A stretch of DNA of 64,000 bases from Cephalopachus bancanus (GCA_027257055.1 JAPVLO010000384.1:1674001-1738000), one strand, 5' to 3'; shown: positions 11,680 through 23,855, counted from the stretch's first letter. Notes: a model not told the origin generated them from the letters alone. Numbers and translations are program-made.

Positions 11680-12625
11680 TAACCTAGCAACTAAAGCGTT
11701 TCTGGAAAACACTTGTCAAACCACACCTCTCCTTCCTGTCTCCATTGCAAAGGCCACATCCACTGAGGGGCTTGCAGTGCTCTGTCTCTTGCTAATTCTA
11801 CATTCTTGCTTCCTCCCGTAAGGTCCCACTGGCTTCTTGCTCTTCCCGGTCATTCCAGCCATGGCCTACCTCAAGGCTTTGCACTTGTGTTCCCTCCGTC
11901 CAGAAGGCTCTTTCATAAGACATGTGCATGGTTTCAGTCCTTGTTTAGTCCACTTTTCCAGTAAACTCTACCCTGGAAGCCCTGTTAAAAACCCTAACCT
12001 GGAAACCCTGATAAAAACCACTCTCCTCAATAATCCTTCTCCCCTTCCGTGTTTCACTCCATGGTAGTTCCTCACATCGTCTGACATATAGACATTTCAT
12101 GTCACCTACGTCCTACCTTCCTCCATTAGAATGCAAACTCCATAAGGACGTGCAGCTTATTGCTTTATTCTCTAGAACATTGAGCATTTCTTGACACTGA
12201 CAAAATTATTAATAAAATCTCCATTAATGAAATACATCATTTACAGAGCATTGGCTCACTAGATCCCCAACAGAAAAAAATTCAGCACTCAATTAATCAG
12301 AGACTTCGTATTGGGTTTTCATATTAGAATTCTTAATAAGATGAAATATGAGGAAATTCTAGGAATGCACAGTTTTTTTTTTGTTTTTAAACGTTGTCTA
12401 CCTACTGGCATGTCACAGAATCTCCATGTTACTTTCATCTTGTGTTTGCAGTTACACAAAAGCATCAGAGGTTATACAGAGGTTATATGCCAACTGAAGC
12501 TTTAAAAAAAGTGTGCAAGTGTCTTTTGAAATCTGTAACTCTCATTTCCTGCAGTGCTTAATTTCAGGACCCAGAGCCATTATTTACTTTGGAAAGTATC
12601 TGTTCTTTTACCTGGAGATCATTCT
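11680..12625. other. No feature recognised
   Basis: Unique-looking sequence. Short open frames at 11837-12067 and 12311-12505 show no known domain. Confidence 0.5.
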
Positions 12626-12627
12626 GT

Positions 12628-12704
12628 AACATATTTATTTATTTATTTATTGTGTGCATGCGTGTGTGTGTGTGTGTGTGGTGTGTGTGTGTGTGTGTGT
12701 GTGA
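12628..12704 (+). repeat. (ATTT)n followed by (TG)n microsatellite
   Basis: About five TTTA units (12633-12652) run directly into an imperfect TG dinucleotide tract of about 50 bases with one GG interruption near 12680. It is likely length-polymorphic. Confidence 0.95.
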
Positions 12705-13390
12705 AAAGTTCTAAAGCCTTTTTAGCAAGTCATACTCTGGGTGCCTGCTGCCAGGTGAGTCCAGCTGGACTTACCACCCATGTCAGAACTAATTAAAAAT
12801 ACTTTTCAAGGTAATATTTTCATTAAGTTCCCAATGGTGACTAGAAGTCCCTGGTCCTATATCAAGGATTTCTCTGGTTCAGAGATGGATGCTTTGGTTA
12901 TAATGTAACTTCTGGTATAAGAAAAACTTTTGTTGCTGCTGTAATTGGCATGTTCCCCAATGATTGAGTATGGGAGAGACCTTCATTATTCAGGTCATAA
13001 GGATGACTTCGTCTTACCTGGAGAGTGAAGACATTTATACCCGATTGTGTAAATTTATGTCACTTATTATTGTGTTCCTGGGAATTAGTAAGTGGTGGCA
13101 AGGTTGAAAGATGACTTTCATCACCACAGCCAGAAACTGTGACTTTCTTAAGAAACTTTTAGTATTTAGTTGAAGTCTATAAAGAGTTTCTGAGAGATGA
13201 GGCTGGGAAAAGCAAACTTGGTCATTTTTCTGAGCACATTTTGTTTGTGAATCATAAAAAAATGTGTGCAGACTTGTAAACTTCCTAAATTTACCACCCA
13301 AGGGGAAAAAAATAAATAGCTGATACTATGTTGCTATGTAGTACACATTTGCGTTACAGAACAATCAGTGCAAAAATTAATGACCTGTCT
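12705..13390. other. No feature recognised
   Basis: AT-rich sequence without a recognisable element or credible gene. Confidence 0.45.
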
Positions 13391-13401
13391 AGCCATCCAC
13401 T

Positions 13402-14456
13402 TTTATTTTATTATTATTATTTTTTATTATAAATATTTGGGGTACATTCAGGGTTAGGTATACAAATGTTGGTGATGCAGGTGCCCTTGTGGATGAGGTG
13501 TCCCCCTCCCTCCCCTAGCAGTTTCCCTCAACTGCCAATTCCAACCCCCCCGACAGTTTCCCACTACTGCCAATCCCTTTCTTAGAGTATTATAACTGTT
13601 CAAGGTCTGCTTTGAGTGAGGACATATGGTACTCTGCTCTTTGTTTCTGTGATAAATCACTGAGTATGATCAACTGGAAATCCATCCAAGTGACTATGAA
13701 GTCCATACGTTTGTCCTTCTTGATGGCTGCATAATATTGCATTGTGTATATGTACATTTTTTTATCCAGTCTAGCTTCAATGGGCAGTATGGTTGGTTCC
13801 ATGTTTTTCCTATTGTGAATAGAGCCGCAGCAAATATGCGTGTGCAGGTATTTTTTTGGTAGAATGATTTGAGTTTCTCCAGGTATATTCCCAATAGGGA
13901 GATTGCTGGGTCATATGGGAGGTCAATTGCTAGTTCTTTCAGAAATCACCACACTGCCTTCCAAAGAGACTGCACTAGTTTGCATTCCCACCAGCAGTGT
14001 AGAAGTGTTCCTTTTTCTCTGCATTCTCGTCAGCATCTATTGTTGTCTGTTTTATTTATTTATTTATTTTTATTTATTCTTTTTTTTTTTTTGAGTTGGA
14101 GTCTCACTCTGTCGCCCAGACTGGAGTGCAGTGGCTGCTCCCGGCCACCACAAACTCAACCTGCTGGGCTCCAGCAATCCCTCTGCCTCAGCCTTCCGAG
14201 TAGCCGGAACTACAGACATGTGCTACCACGCCCAGCTAATTTTTTGATTTATTGAAGAGATGAGGTCTCAAGTTGCCCAGGCGGGTCTCGAACCTGCGGG
14301 CTCAGGCAATTCACTCACTCAGCCTCCCAAGGTGCGGGATTGCAGGCTGAACCACCGAGCCTGGCTGTTGTCTGTTTTATTAATGATGGCCATTCTTACA
14401 GGGGTTAGGTGGTATCTCAATGTGGTTTTGATTTGCATTTGTCTGATGATGAGTGA
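13402..14456 (-). mobile_element. Young L1, antisense, interrupted by an Alu
   Basis: Antisense poly(A) tail and 3' UTR begin after the T-rich block at 13402-13430. ORF2 C-terminal sequence follows to 14040 and resumes at 14366 after the Alu. The flanks AGCCATCCACTTTTA (from 13391) and AGTCTTCCACTTTAA (from 14458) are a plausible mutated target-site duplication. Minus frames 13454-13894 are overlapping ORF2 pieces broken by frameshifts. Confidence 0.88.
14057..14365 (-). mobile_element. Lemur-type Alu, antisense, nested in L1
   Basis: Antisense dimeric Alu beginning with a T tract and TTGAGTTGGAGTCTCACTC and ending CCGAGCCTGGC. The L1 sequence TGTTGTCTGTTTTATT is duplicated exactly at 14041-14056 and 14366-14381, so this Alu inserted after the L1. 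The 128-codon plus frame at 13869-14255 is an antisense L1-Alu hybrid and is not a gene. Confidence 0.96.
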
Positions 14457-14474
14457 TAGTCTTCCACTTTAACC

Positions 14475-15500
14475 TTTTTGAAGAGATAGAGAGAGTTATG
14501 AGGATAACATTTTTGCTGGACTCTTCTCAATTCCCTGTTTGTACTGATTCTTGTAATGTGTGCTATCTTTTTGATGTCCCTAAGATTTATTTTTCCAGTT
14601 CAATGACAGAGCGACCTGGCATAGCTTGACTGAGAGGGTGACTGTGAAAATCACGGCCTTCTAACAACACTTCCATAGTGCTCAGAATTCATTAACCATA
14701 ATAAAATATTAGTTTGGGTATATTTGAACTTCAAAGTAAGTAAGATGTGTAGCTATGATGGTACAAACAGCTTTATGCAACCGCGAGCTATCAGAATAGA
14801 TTTTTACCCTGAGTACAGGAAGTACATTTTAGAAACTCAATCTCAGACAAGAGGTCTGCCAAAGTAAGAATGTACTTATAGGGGGCTATTTCTCTTAACA
14901 TTGAAGGCATGTCCAGGAACACGAAAGGAGGTCATTGGCAGAGGTCAAAGATTAGAGACCAGAGGAAAATTCGGGTAAAAGTGGAGGTTCATGAAAGCAC
15001 AGAATGCAAATTGATCTGTGATTTTCTGGTGCAGGCCAAGTATAGTTTAGAGATCTTCAAAAAGTGAGAACATGGGCATGTGATATTTAGCTAAGGTGAC
15101 ATAGTGTTCTCAGAGTTAGATGGACACTAGAATGTGCAAAAAGTCAGAAAAGAAAATTTTATCTATGCCACAGTTTTGTTTAAAATTGACCCAGAAATGA
15201 CAAGTACTGAGTGAAATTTTTAAACTAAGCTGGAAACAATGAATGAAATGAGACTAGGATGCTTTAACGTTTTCCAGTGGATATCTGACACTTTTCATAT
15301 GTTTAATAAAACCCCATGCACAAGATTGATTCATTACTTAAAACATCTGAGATTTGCCAAAAGCAAAATTAGTGCTCCATGCTTATTTTTACATTAACTT
15401 CACCTGGAGAATTATATTGTAGAAGGGTCCATCATAAGTTGAAAACTAGAGGAAATAAAGATATGTAACTGCATCACAAAGTTGTTATTAAAACTTCAAA
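14475..15500. other. No feature recognised
   Basis: AT-rich unique-looking sequence with no credible coding frame. Confidence 0.5.
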
Positions 15501-15501
15501 A

Positions 15502-15760
15502 AGGTCAGGCTCCGTGACTCAGCCTGTTATCCCAGCACTTTGGGAGGCAGAGGCGAGTAGATGCCCTGAGCTTGCGGGTTCAAAACCAGCTTAGGCAACT
15601 TGGTGCCTGTAGTTTCGGCTACTTGGAAGGCTGAGGCAGAAGGATTGCCGGTGCCCAGAACGTTGATACTGGGGTGACTGTGAGTGTGGCACTGCACTCC
15701 AGCTTAGGCGATGGAGTAAGACTTCAGCGCAAAACCAAACAAGCAAACAAACAAAAAGAC
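15502..15760 (+). mobile_element. Lemur-type Alu, sense, with internal deletion
   Basis: The left monomer (from about 15505) jumps at about 15600 straight from GGCAACTTGG to TGCCTGTAGTTTCGG. It therefore lacks the end of the left unit, the A-rich linker and the start of the right unit (about 50 bases). The tail is (CAAA)n-like. It is more diverged than the other Alus. Confidence 0.88.
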
Positions 15761-15769
15761 AACCTGCAA

Positions 15770-17134
15770 AGAGACAATGGGGGTTTTGTACACTATGTCC
15801 CAAATAAATTTTCTATGATAGCATTGATTTAAATGACTCACTATTCTCAGGAAAAAAAAATACATAATCTTCAAATTGTATACATGTTATATGTATCCCT
15901 CATAGGGAGCTTCAACATGGTTTTGATTTTATAGGTGTTTTTACATTATAGCATATGCTTGGCAACTCAGTATTCTGGATTTTATTTTAATGACCTTAAA
16001 ATCAAATGATTCTCTTTACACTTTCTTCTATAACATGAAACAGTGTTTTCTCTCTCTTTTTTAGGAGAAGAATTTCAGAATTTAATATTACATAAGCCAT
16101 AGTTTTCTTTTGATTAGCAGAATGCCAATAATATAATATTTGGTTATACCTAAGTCCAGCACAAGAAAACCACACTGTAGAGGATTCTTTATTTTTCTAA
16201 GACCATTTAGCTAGACTATTCATTCAAGATACAATAGAGTGACCTAAAGTGTTTCCTTTATTCCAGAACACTCTGTTTTCCACTTCTTCCAGTTCTTAGA
16301 ACTTGGGGTGAATGTTTGCCCCCCTGCAAGTTGCAGCATCTTAAACATAGATCACATTTTATTTATTTTTTTGTTTTGTTTTTTTGTTTATCACATTTTA
16401 AAGATGGAATTTAAGTCTTTGTTACAATAATCATTCCTACATTTCTTCCTATTGAATTTGCTTGCATGCTTATATCTTTTTTCCTTGTCCAAAATCCTTT
16501 AACTGAATTAATTTTTCTCCTAAATCGTTGCTTCTTCTTTAATTTTTATTGACATGACTATCTTCCATGTTATCCAGATACAGACACAAAGCTCTAAAGT
16601 TACTTTGATTCTTCTTGTGGCCATGACCTTGTTCTCTAATGTATGATTAAGTGACTAAGTATTAAGATATGATTAAAGTTGTACAGAGCCTCTTGTATCG
16701 CTTTCTCTCTAATCTCACTGACATTGCCCCTAGTTTGAGTTTTGTGACTTTTCATCGAGCCTCTTGTAATAATATCTGAATTAATCTCTCGTCTTTGCCT
16801 TTTCTTACTTCAAGATCTTTCTATATCACAGGCTTAATATGTAGTGATTACTCAAGTATTCCAGTTATCTTCTGTATTTTTAAGAGGATGGTATGCCTCA
16901 CTTGATGTGTCAGGTACTGTAAAAGTTTCTCCACAGTGATTACTTCTCAGCGTTCAATCTTCTTAACTTAAAATGAATAACTTCCAAGAGTATCGTCCAA
17001 TTATCTTTAATGAAATAAGGTGGTAAAAATGTGTTTCTGTATCATTAAATACAAAGACAAATGCTGAATGTCGAGGATACATAGATGGACAACTTTCCTG
17101 CCCTCAAGAAGGCTATAGTATTCCAGGGAGGATT
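15770..17134. other. No feature recognised
   Basis: Long T-rich stretch without a repeat or coding frame that I can support. A low-complexity TTTGTTT run lies near 16365-16390. Confidence 0.5.
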
Positions 17135-17280
17135 AAATATATATTTAGATTGGCAGTTGAGGGAAACTACCAGGAGAGGGAGGGGCACACCTCATCAACA
17201 AGGGTACCTGCATAATCAACGTTTATATACCTAACCCTGAATTGTACCCCAGATCTTTATAATAAAAAAATACATATTTA
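17135..17280 (+). mobile_element. Very short young L1 3' tail
   Basis: Only about the last 120 bases of L1 are present (17148-17267): the hairpin at 17152-17171, the G-rich run, CCTGAATTGTACCCC and AATAAAAAAA. AAATATATATTTA at 17135-17147 and AAATACATATTTA at 17268-17280 are the target-site duplication (12 of 13). Confidence 0.92.
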
Positions 17281-17345
17281 AATAACTACACAAATAAGAA
17301 TACTATAAATAAGTTTCAAAAATGTTATACCACTCCTTTTACTTA

Positions 17346-17657
17346 TTTAGCTAACATTTTTTTTGAGTTGGAGTCTCACTCCATTGCCCAGGCTGGAGTG
17401 CAGTGGTACGTTCACATCTAGCCCAGCCTCGATCCGCTGGGCCCCGGTAATCCTTCTGCTTTGGCCTTCCAAGTAACCGGAGCTACAGGTGTGCATTACG
17501 ACGCCTGGCTAACCTTTGGATTGATTGTAGAGATGAGGTCTCACCAAGTTCCCCGGGCTGGTCTCGCACCCCCGGGCTCAGGCCATCCACTGACCTCGGC
17601 CTCCCAAAGTGCTGGGATGACAGGCTGAGCCACCAAACCTGGCCTTTAGCTAACATT
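17346..17657 (-). mobile_element. Lemur-type Alu, antisense
   Basis: Dimeric Alu in antisense between exact 13-base duplications TTTAGCTAACATT at 17346-17358 and 17645-17657. The tail is short (8 T). Both monomers are complete. Confidence 0.96.
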
Positions 17658-17659
17658 CA

Positions 17660-18285
17660 TTGAATGCCTACTCCTGCCTCTCAGGACAATGGCATTCCCA
17701 AGGAGTGACAGGTATATAATACACAGATAAAGTAATTAATGTGCATGTAATATTTTTCCAGAGACACATACATCATAAGGAGACAAACAAACCAGGGCAA
17801 GTGCCTAAGAAGTAACAATGGGGTCAGGACAGCTCTTTTGGGACGTGCTGCTGGGAAGGTGCTCTTAGAAGACAATACCAAAATGTTAGCAGTTCATTCC
17901 TGTGTGCTGGTGTGAACTGGCTCTAGCACATCACTGTTTCCAAAAGGCCAGCCTATGGAAACTCCATGTCCTTGTAAAGGCTCAGCCTGGCCCTGCTATT
18001 GCGTCCTTTCTGCTGATCTCTGCTGGTTAAAGCAGTCATGGCTCAGCAATGAAGGGAGGGCCAATAGACCCCTGCATCTCAATAAGAGGGATTTCAAATG
18101 ATGTCTGTGTGGTTAGGAGATGTCTTATAACTTGTTTAACATGTCACAAACTTATATCCATGCCAGTAAATACTTCTTTGCAGCACTGTTTGTAATATGG
18201 CAATAGTATTTCGCCAACTTGCGTGATCATAATTATGTATCATGGATCAGTTATGTTTTTTTTCAAATCCAGACTCTAGCATGAG
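17660..18285. other. No feature recognised
   Basis: Unique-looking sequence without a supported feature. Confidence 0.45.
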
Positions 18286-18289
18286 GATG

Positions 18290-18600
18290 GCTTGAAATTG
18301 GCAGTATTCATCAGGGCCTTCTGCTGGGAGCCCTACACCAGCAAAGAAGTACAGCTCAGTTGCTGGAGAGCCCTGAGTTCACCTGAAGAGGGAGGGGGCC
18401 CAGTCTCCCAGTTGTCCCTGTTGAGCGACCACAGACATCTCAGATACTCCAGATCAGCCCAGATGCCTCCCGTGCACCAATAAGTCGACCTGGGTGACCT
18501 CACACAAAGCAGAACTTCCTGGATGAACTCTATCCAATTTCCTGACCCATAAAATAATAAGATATTATAAAATTATTGCTTCAGTCACTTAAAAAAAACA
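18290..18600 (+). mobile_element. Possible MLT1-type LTR 3' half, sense
   Basis: A GC-richer block with CCCAGTCTCCCAG and CATCTCAGATACTCCAG is followed by CCTGACCCATAAAATAATAA and ..TCAGTCACTTAA. This resembles the MLT1 end (ACCCACAGAAT..ATAATAAA..TTTTAAGCCACTAA). It is degenerate and the 5' half is not resolved. Confidence 0.5.
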
Positions 18601-18619
18601 ACAAGACAATACCTTGTGG

Positions 18620-19960
18620 CAGAGACCTAATGAAATAAGAGAGTTAGCCATGAAAGGATGCCAGGGAGAAGCATTCCAGGAAGAAGAGTGACAAATGAAA
18701 GTGCCCAGAGGGACAGTGAACCTGGGTGTCTAAAGAACAGAAAGAGGGAGCGACCCTTGGGGGAGTTCTGTTGAAAGTCAAGTTCAGAAGACAAGCCCAG
18801 GGATAAAGACAGTATGACTTTACAGATGCTAGAGAGGACTTGGGATTGGATGGTTCGGGGCAGGGGCATCGAATGATCCAACTTAAAGTTTAAAAATAAA
18901 CCTTATTGTCTATAAGATGGAACCATTTCACTCTCAATCTGGACCTCATTTTGAGATAGCGAAATGGCGACTATCCTCAGGTGAACTCACATGCCCGCGA
19001 TCTCACATATTTTGATTTTAAAATAATTATTTCAGGCGTTCGGTGGAGAGAACTTCAACCTGGTTTGATTCGAGAAGTGGACTCTTGCTGAGGTCTAGGC
19101 CGGATGAAATGGTGACTGAGGCTCAGGTGATGGGGGAAGGATGAGAAGTGTCCTGTGCCATTCACAAAACATTTGGAAGATAGAGCTGCTGACACTTCCT
19201 CGGCGAACACTGAGTGTGCAGTGTGGCGGAAAGAAAAAGGGAAGAATCACAGACAACTCCTTATCTTCCTTCCTTCCTCCCTTCCTCCCTTCCTCCCTTC
19301 CTTCCTTCTTTCTTTCCTTTGAAAAATGGGAGTGGATAAGTTTGGAGGGTCACCGTGGGCGTTCCATTTTGCCAATGTTAAATTTGACATTTTAATTACT
19401 ATGCAAATGTAGATGCAATATGAATGGATGACTACCTCAGAGAAGCGGTCCATGTTGGGGAGGGAATAAGGAAAGAAAGAGATGCCACTGAAATCCTTAG
19501 GATTACGTGATGTCACTTACCAGTGATATCATAGCCAGAGAAGAGAAGTGGCTCGAACACCAAGACTAGGGGCCACTGACCCACGAACATATGGATAAGG
19601 ATTGCCATAAGAAGTAATGAGATGCCTCTCATGAATCTTGGATCAGGGAGAGCTTCGTGTAAGAGATGCCATCTGAGCTAGGATTAAAGTTTGGGTAGAC
19701 TTTTTACTGTAATGCTGGTGGGAGGGATTTGAGGTGACAAGAAACGACACCAACAAAATCTCATGGGTGAAAATGTATGGAAGGCATTTGACAAATTATT
19801 TGACAACCAGCCAAAGTTAAGTGCTTATTATTTTCTAGGAAAACCCTACACATTTCTTATGATCATTCTTTTATTTGCCATTACGCATTATGATATGTGT
19901 TATCTTTTGATCCTCAGATTTGACTCCTATTTCGTTCCAGGCATTTGGGTAGCAGTAGAT
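18620..19960 (+). repeat. Unnamed old interspersed repeat-like region
   Basis: The blocks GGCAGAGACCTAATGAAATAAG, GAGAAGTGGACTCTTGCTGAGG near 19068, GGCGTTCCATTTTGCCAATGTTAAATTTGACAT near 19360 (cited here only in part as CCAATGTTAAATTTGACAT) and GAGAAGAGAAGTGGCTCGAA near 19535 echo a common old mammalian repeat that I recall without a certain name. The assignment is tentative. Confidence 0.3.
19262..19318 (+). repeat. (TTCC/CTCC)n polypyrimidine microsatellite
   Basis: Nearly pure CT tract of TTCCTTCCTCCC units, inside the old repeat-like region. Confidence 0.95.
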
Positions 19961-19969
19961 TAAAGCCTA

Positions 19970-21645
19970 GAATCAGAGTTATTTCGTCACAGTGGACACT
20001 AGCTGCTATTTATTACCACTGACTTTTCACTTTCTAGAGAAGTTTCTTTCACTTAGCCACGAAACGCCAGATGGCACCGATGCAGCCATTATAATTCAAT
20101 AACAAGTGCATCTACAGAAGAGAACTCAATGTCAATTCATCAAGAAGCCCTGTGTGTTATCCTAGAGGAACTTCAACAGTTGTCCATGATTTTAACTCCC
20201 AAATTTATAACAAGCACATGTTTCTTCCAGTGCACAATATAAACTAGGTATTATCCATGTCCTCAAGGTGTTTACCTTGGAGTGCTAGGAATATGTTCAG
20301 ATATATGGTTATTGTTACCCAAGACTGATTACGCAATCAATATTTTTACCTCTAGCCACTGATTTATTTTTCTGGTAGTCTAAAAAAATAGACTAAAAAT
20401 ATTTTAATCTCTGACATCCTCTTGGCTGAGGCAGGCCTGACATAAGCAAAGACCCCAAACCCAGGGTACTTTGGATAACTCTGGGCAGAAGTGAACTCAA
20501 AACACAGTGCCTGCCTTCTCAGTTGGAGATTCTGCCTTCATTTCTCTGTCTTGACGTTTCCCACTGAGCATTGGTGAATGCCTTCTTAGCCCTCAAACTA
20601 TCTTTAGCAGATCTTTTCCCCTAGAGCATAGGGTTCTTTACACACTCCAATTTGATCTGCTCTTCATATGTTAATAACCTGGAAACATATAATCACCGTT
20701 AAAACACCAGTGTAACATTCACTGCACACTCATCTTGTCCTAACCACAGTTGTTATTTCCCGGGTGACCTGTTGCTGATGGGTGTATATCTACATTGGCA
20801 TCACATACTTGATCATCAGGTGTTATAAGGTAGATACTGTTTCTTGGGGCCAGTCGTGCTGCTGTGCTAAATCTCTTTTACCTATCCTGGTCTCGGTTCT
20901 TCTTCCTTCTTCCCTTGTAGCTGGTAGTGCTGCAATCAGAGCCCATCTACACCTTGGCACTAAGTAGCGCAAAATCAATACAGAAGTGTTCGAGTAAGGT
21001 GGGAGCTACCAGCATTGAGGTTTTTGGTGACAGTTTGGTGCTGTGTCTCCATGAGTCCCAGAACACCTAGGACATAAAGGGTGGAGTCAAGTTCATTCTT
21101 TCGAACTCAGAAAAAGGGATGCCTAGGCAATGAGGCGGAGGGCTCAAATCTGATGGGGACAGCGATCCCAAACACTAGGTTTTGTGTCTGGGTCTTGCTG
21201 CTTGTCACCCAGAAAGCAAATCACAGAGACAACAAGTATTGCCAGGGGAAAAGCCTTTATGGTTTTACAGGTGATGTCAACCAGAGAGAGATGGCAGCCA
21301 AACTTCCAATGTGTCCCTCCTTCCATACTAAAATAAAGGATTTGTCTAGTCAGGAAGAAAAAAAACAAGAGGGGCAAGGAAGAGTTGCTGGTCAACAAAC
21401 AGCAAGGAGTCAAATGAGAGCTCTAGGGTCCCATTGTAACTGCAGGTGAGAAAGCATTAATTGGGGGAAGAGGGACTATGGAAGGTGAGTCAGTCAACAG
21501 ACAACAGGTATGTGCCATTGTACCAAGGTAAGTTTCTGAATCTTCAGCTCTATGGGCACCCAGCTTGTAGAAAAATGGGGCCGTGTCAATGGGAGTTCGT
21601 GGAAATCACCCCCTTTTGCTCCCAAGTGAGTCATGTCCCTTTCTG
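19970..21645. other. No feature recognised
   Basis: Unique-looking, near-balanced base composition. Frames at 21081-21449 (plus, 122 codons) and 21144-21413 (minus) lie on opposite strands of the same segment and carry no known domain or exon signal that I can support. Confidence 0.45.
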
Positions 21646-21647
21646 AG

Positions 21648-23110
21648 GGTTGAAGGGGTCCAACCCCTTTGTCGGGTCGTGAGATCTCCTGAAGGAGAGA
21701 CGGATAGGCGAAGGACGAAAATATTATACTCGGACACCTGCTTCCTGAATAGATGATAATTTAATGTTAGTTAACACAGAGCTTTTATACCATTCGTAAA
21801 GGGGCAAGACAAAGAAAATTCCTTCATGTACATATGCTTTAGAAGTTACCACCATCTAGCGGTCTATAGAAGAAACGAATAAGCCAAAAACACTACCTAC
21901 TTTCAGTTAATGAGTCTTGAGATAAGTTTAAAAGGAGTTTCACTTAAACTAAACATAATGCATACAAGGTTTACTTTGATTTCAGTTCCACATCACTTGT
22001 CTAATTAAAAAAGCCTTAAAATCACTAAGACAAAACTATAGATTGTACCTAGTGATAGTAGGAATATGAAGCCCATTAACTTGACCAAACAACAGTGGCT
22101 AGCTTTTAAAGAATAACTATGAAAGTCACTTACTGTGAAAATACATACACTAATCTTTACTCTGAATAAACATATAAAGTGAACTAAACATAATGAAATA
22201 AAACTAACACAACTAAAATTATTATGGTTGCATAATTGCCAATGAGCTTTTAAGTTTAGGATAATGGTGATTTGGCTGTTTTCCCTTATGCTTGGCAACC
22301 TCCTGGAAAACATCTTTGTCTTAAGATAGGCAGTGGAGCAGTTATTATTATCTTTGAGGCACCAATTTTATCATTGTGTGAACTTAAACTTATGAACTTA
22401 AAACAATCTTCAAAGTAGCTATAAAACACTAAACTATAGCACTAAAACTTAATTAATGACACAAAGTAAAAGCCTTGTTAAACATAACCAGAGCCTAATA
22501 ATTTTTGTCAACCCTCATACATATGTATATTCATTATATAAACTTGTATGATATTACTTTTACCAATTATGATTCATACAAGGATAAAACAATTATCATG
22601 TCTAGAATAGCACTGCAGCAACTCTCTTCAAAAGAGTCCCAAATTACAGTCCTTGAAGTGCTTCAAGAAAGTTCCTAGTTGCACGGTCCTTCATGTAGCA
22701 GTTCTTCTCTTTTGGGCTTTTACCACCTTCAAAGTTTTGTAATCGCCTTTCTTGTCCAGGAGTCTTGGTTACTTTTCTCTTATCCCGCAGTGTTTATTTT
22801 TCGCATAAACATGCCATTTTCTTCTTCCACGACTGCACAGAATTTCTTCAGCCGCATCAAACAGCAAAGGTGGAAGACAGAAGGGTCTCAGCTTCCCGGG
22901 CTCGCCCTGCAGCCTGGGGTCTTCAGCCCACCGGGACCCTGTCAATCATGTGGACCTCCAAGGCTGGCTCCCAACAGAGGGTACTGGGGAACCTCACACT
23001 GTTTTTGTCGCCCGGGGGACTCGCAGGGATCAGGCACAAAGAGAGAGTGACACCTCAGGGCGTTATTCCGCCCTCTGCTTGTTTCTTCCAATAAAATATG
23101 CCAAGAAGGA
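21648..23110. repeat. LTR-like or other unassigned element
   Basis: The segment opens with a perfect small hairpin (AAGGGGT CCA ACCCCTT, 21653-21669) and CpG-containing sequence (GTCGGGTCG). It runs through an A-rich, T-poor stretch (21980-22640) and closes with a GC-rich, CpG-containing block (22880-23080) and CCAATAAAATATG at 23088-23100. TGGCTCCCAACAGAGGG at 22965 loosely resembles a lysine-tRNA primer-binding site. The compositional changes suggest retroviral material, but no LTR pair, TG..CA ends or duplication could be fixed. The 123-codon frame 22679-23050 shows no domain. Confidence 0.3.
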
Positions 23111-23119
23111 ATCCATGAA

Positions 23120-23476
23120 AACAGCTTATGTCAATCGCTTATGCTAGTTTGCTTAATTACACGCAATTTGGATTGGATATAAATATAACAGCAGTAAGCG
23201 TAACTTAATTCCAGCATCTAATCGCTTGCAGCAATATTGTGCTTCCGCCGCATTATGTGGCATATTCTCGTGTTCACTCTATTTTTAGCTGATCTCAGTG
23301 CCATCCATTAGATGCTCAGGCTTTGCTGGGGGCTGTGTTTCCCTCCCTCACTCCTGCTGCACCTATCCTAGCATTTCCACTCTCTTGTGCGATTTGCAGA
23401 ATTCAATGTCGTTATTCCCACGGTCTCCCCACTTCTCATAACACTTCTTCTCCCCTTATTTCTGATTCTTTGGTTT
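23120..23476. other. No feature recognised
   Basis: Unique-looking T-rich sequence. Confidence 0.4.
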
Positions 23477-23477
23477 T

Positions 23478-23855
23478 CCAAACAGATTTTTAAATATATA
23501 TATATATTTGTAAATTTTAGCTTCAGGGTACACAGGCGTAACTCATTTTGTGGACATACTGTGTCATGGTGAGGATTGGGTCTCTGGTGGTCCATTCCCC
23601 AGATGGTGATCATTGCGCCCTGTAGATAGTTTCTGAACCCTAGCTTCTTTCTACCTCCCCCCTCATTAGTGTCTCCAGTGTCTACTATTTCCATCTTTGT
23701 GACCTTGAGAACACACAGTGCTTGATTTTCTGTTTCTGAGTCAATTTACTTAGGACAATAACCTCCAGTTCCATCTATGTTGGAGCCAAGTAAAAATGTG
23801 GTATATATGCACCATGGAATACTACACAGCCATGAAAAAGATCCAAGTGGATTTT
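23478..23855. mobile_element. Older L1 fragment with 5' inversion
   Basis: 23495-23785 is the antisense 3' UTR of an older primate-type L1 (AGCTTCAGGGTACACAGGC, GATGGTGATCATTGC, CCTCCAGTTCCATCTATGTTG). 23787-23842 is sense L1 (AAAATGTGGTATATATGCAC..GCCATGAAAAAG), lying just upstream in the element. CCAAACAGATTTT (23478-23490) and CCAAGTGGATTTT (23843-23855) match at 10 of 13 positions and may be the decayed duplication. This fits twin priming. Confidence 0.65.

Noticed and set aside
13869..14255. 128-codon plus-strand open frame
   Set aside because: It crosses from antisense L1 into antisense Alu. Its composition and boundaries are explained by the two repeats.
21081..21449. 122-codon plus-strand frame overlapping an 89-codon minus frame
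   Set aside because: No domain, no splice or initiation context, and both strands open over the same bases points to chance.
22965..22981. Primer-binding-site-like word TGGCTCCCAACAGAGGG
   Set aside because: Not kept as a separate feature because no LTR end could be placed directly upstream and several bases differ from the lysine-tRNA complement.
22679..23050. 123-codon plus-strand frame
   Set aside because: Lies in the GC-rich part of an unassigned LTR-like segment. The two other plus frames over it are equally open and none shows a known domain.
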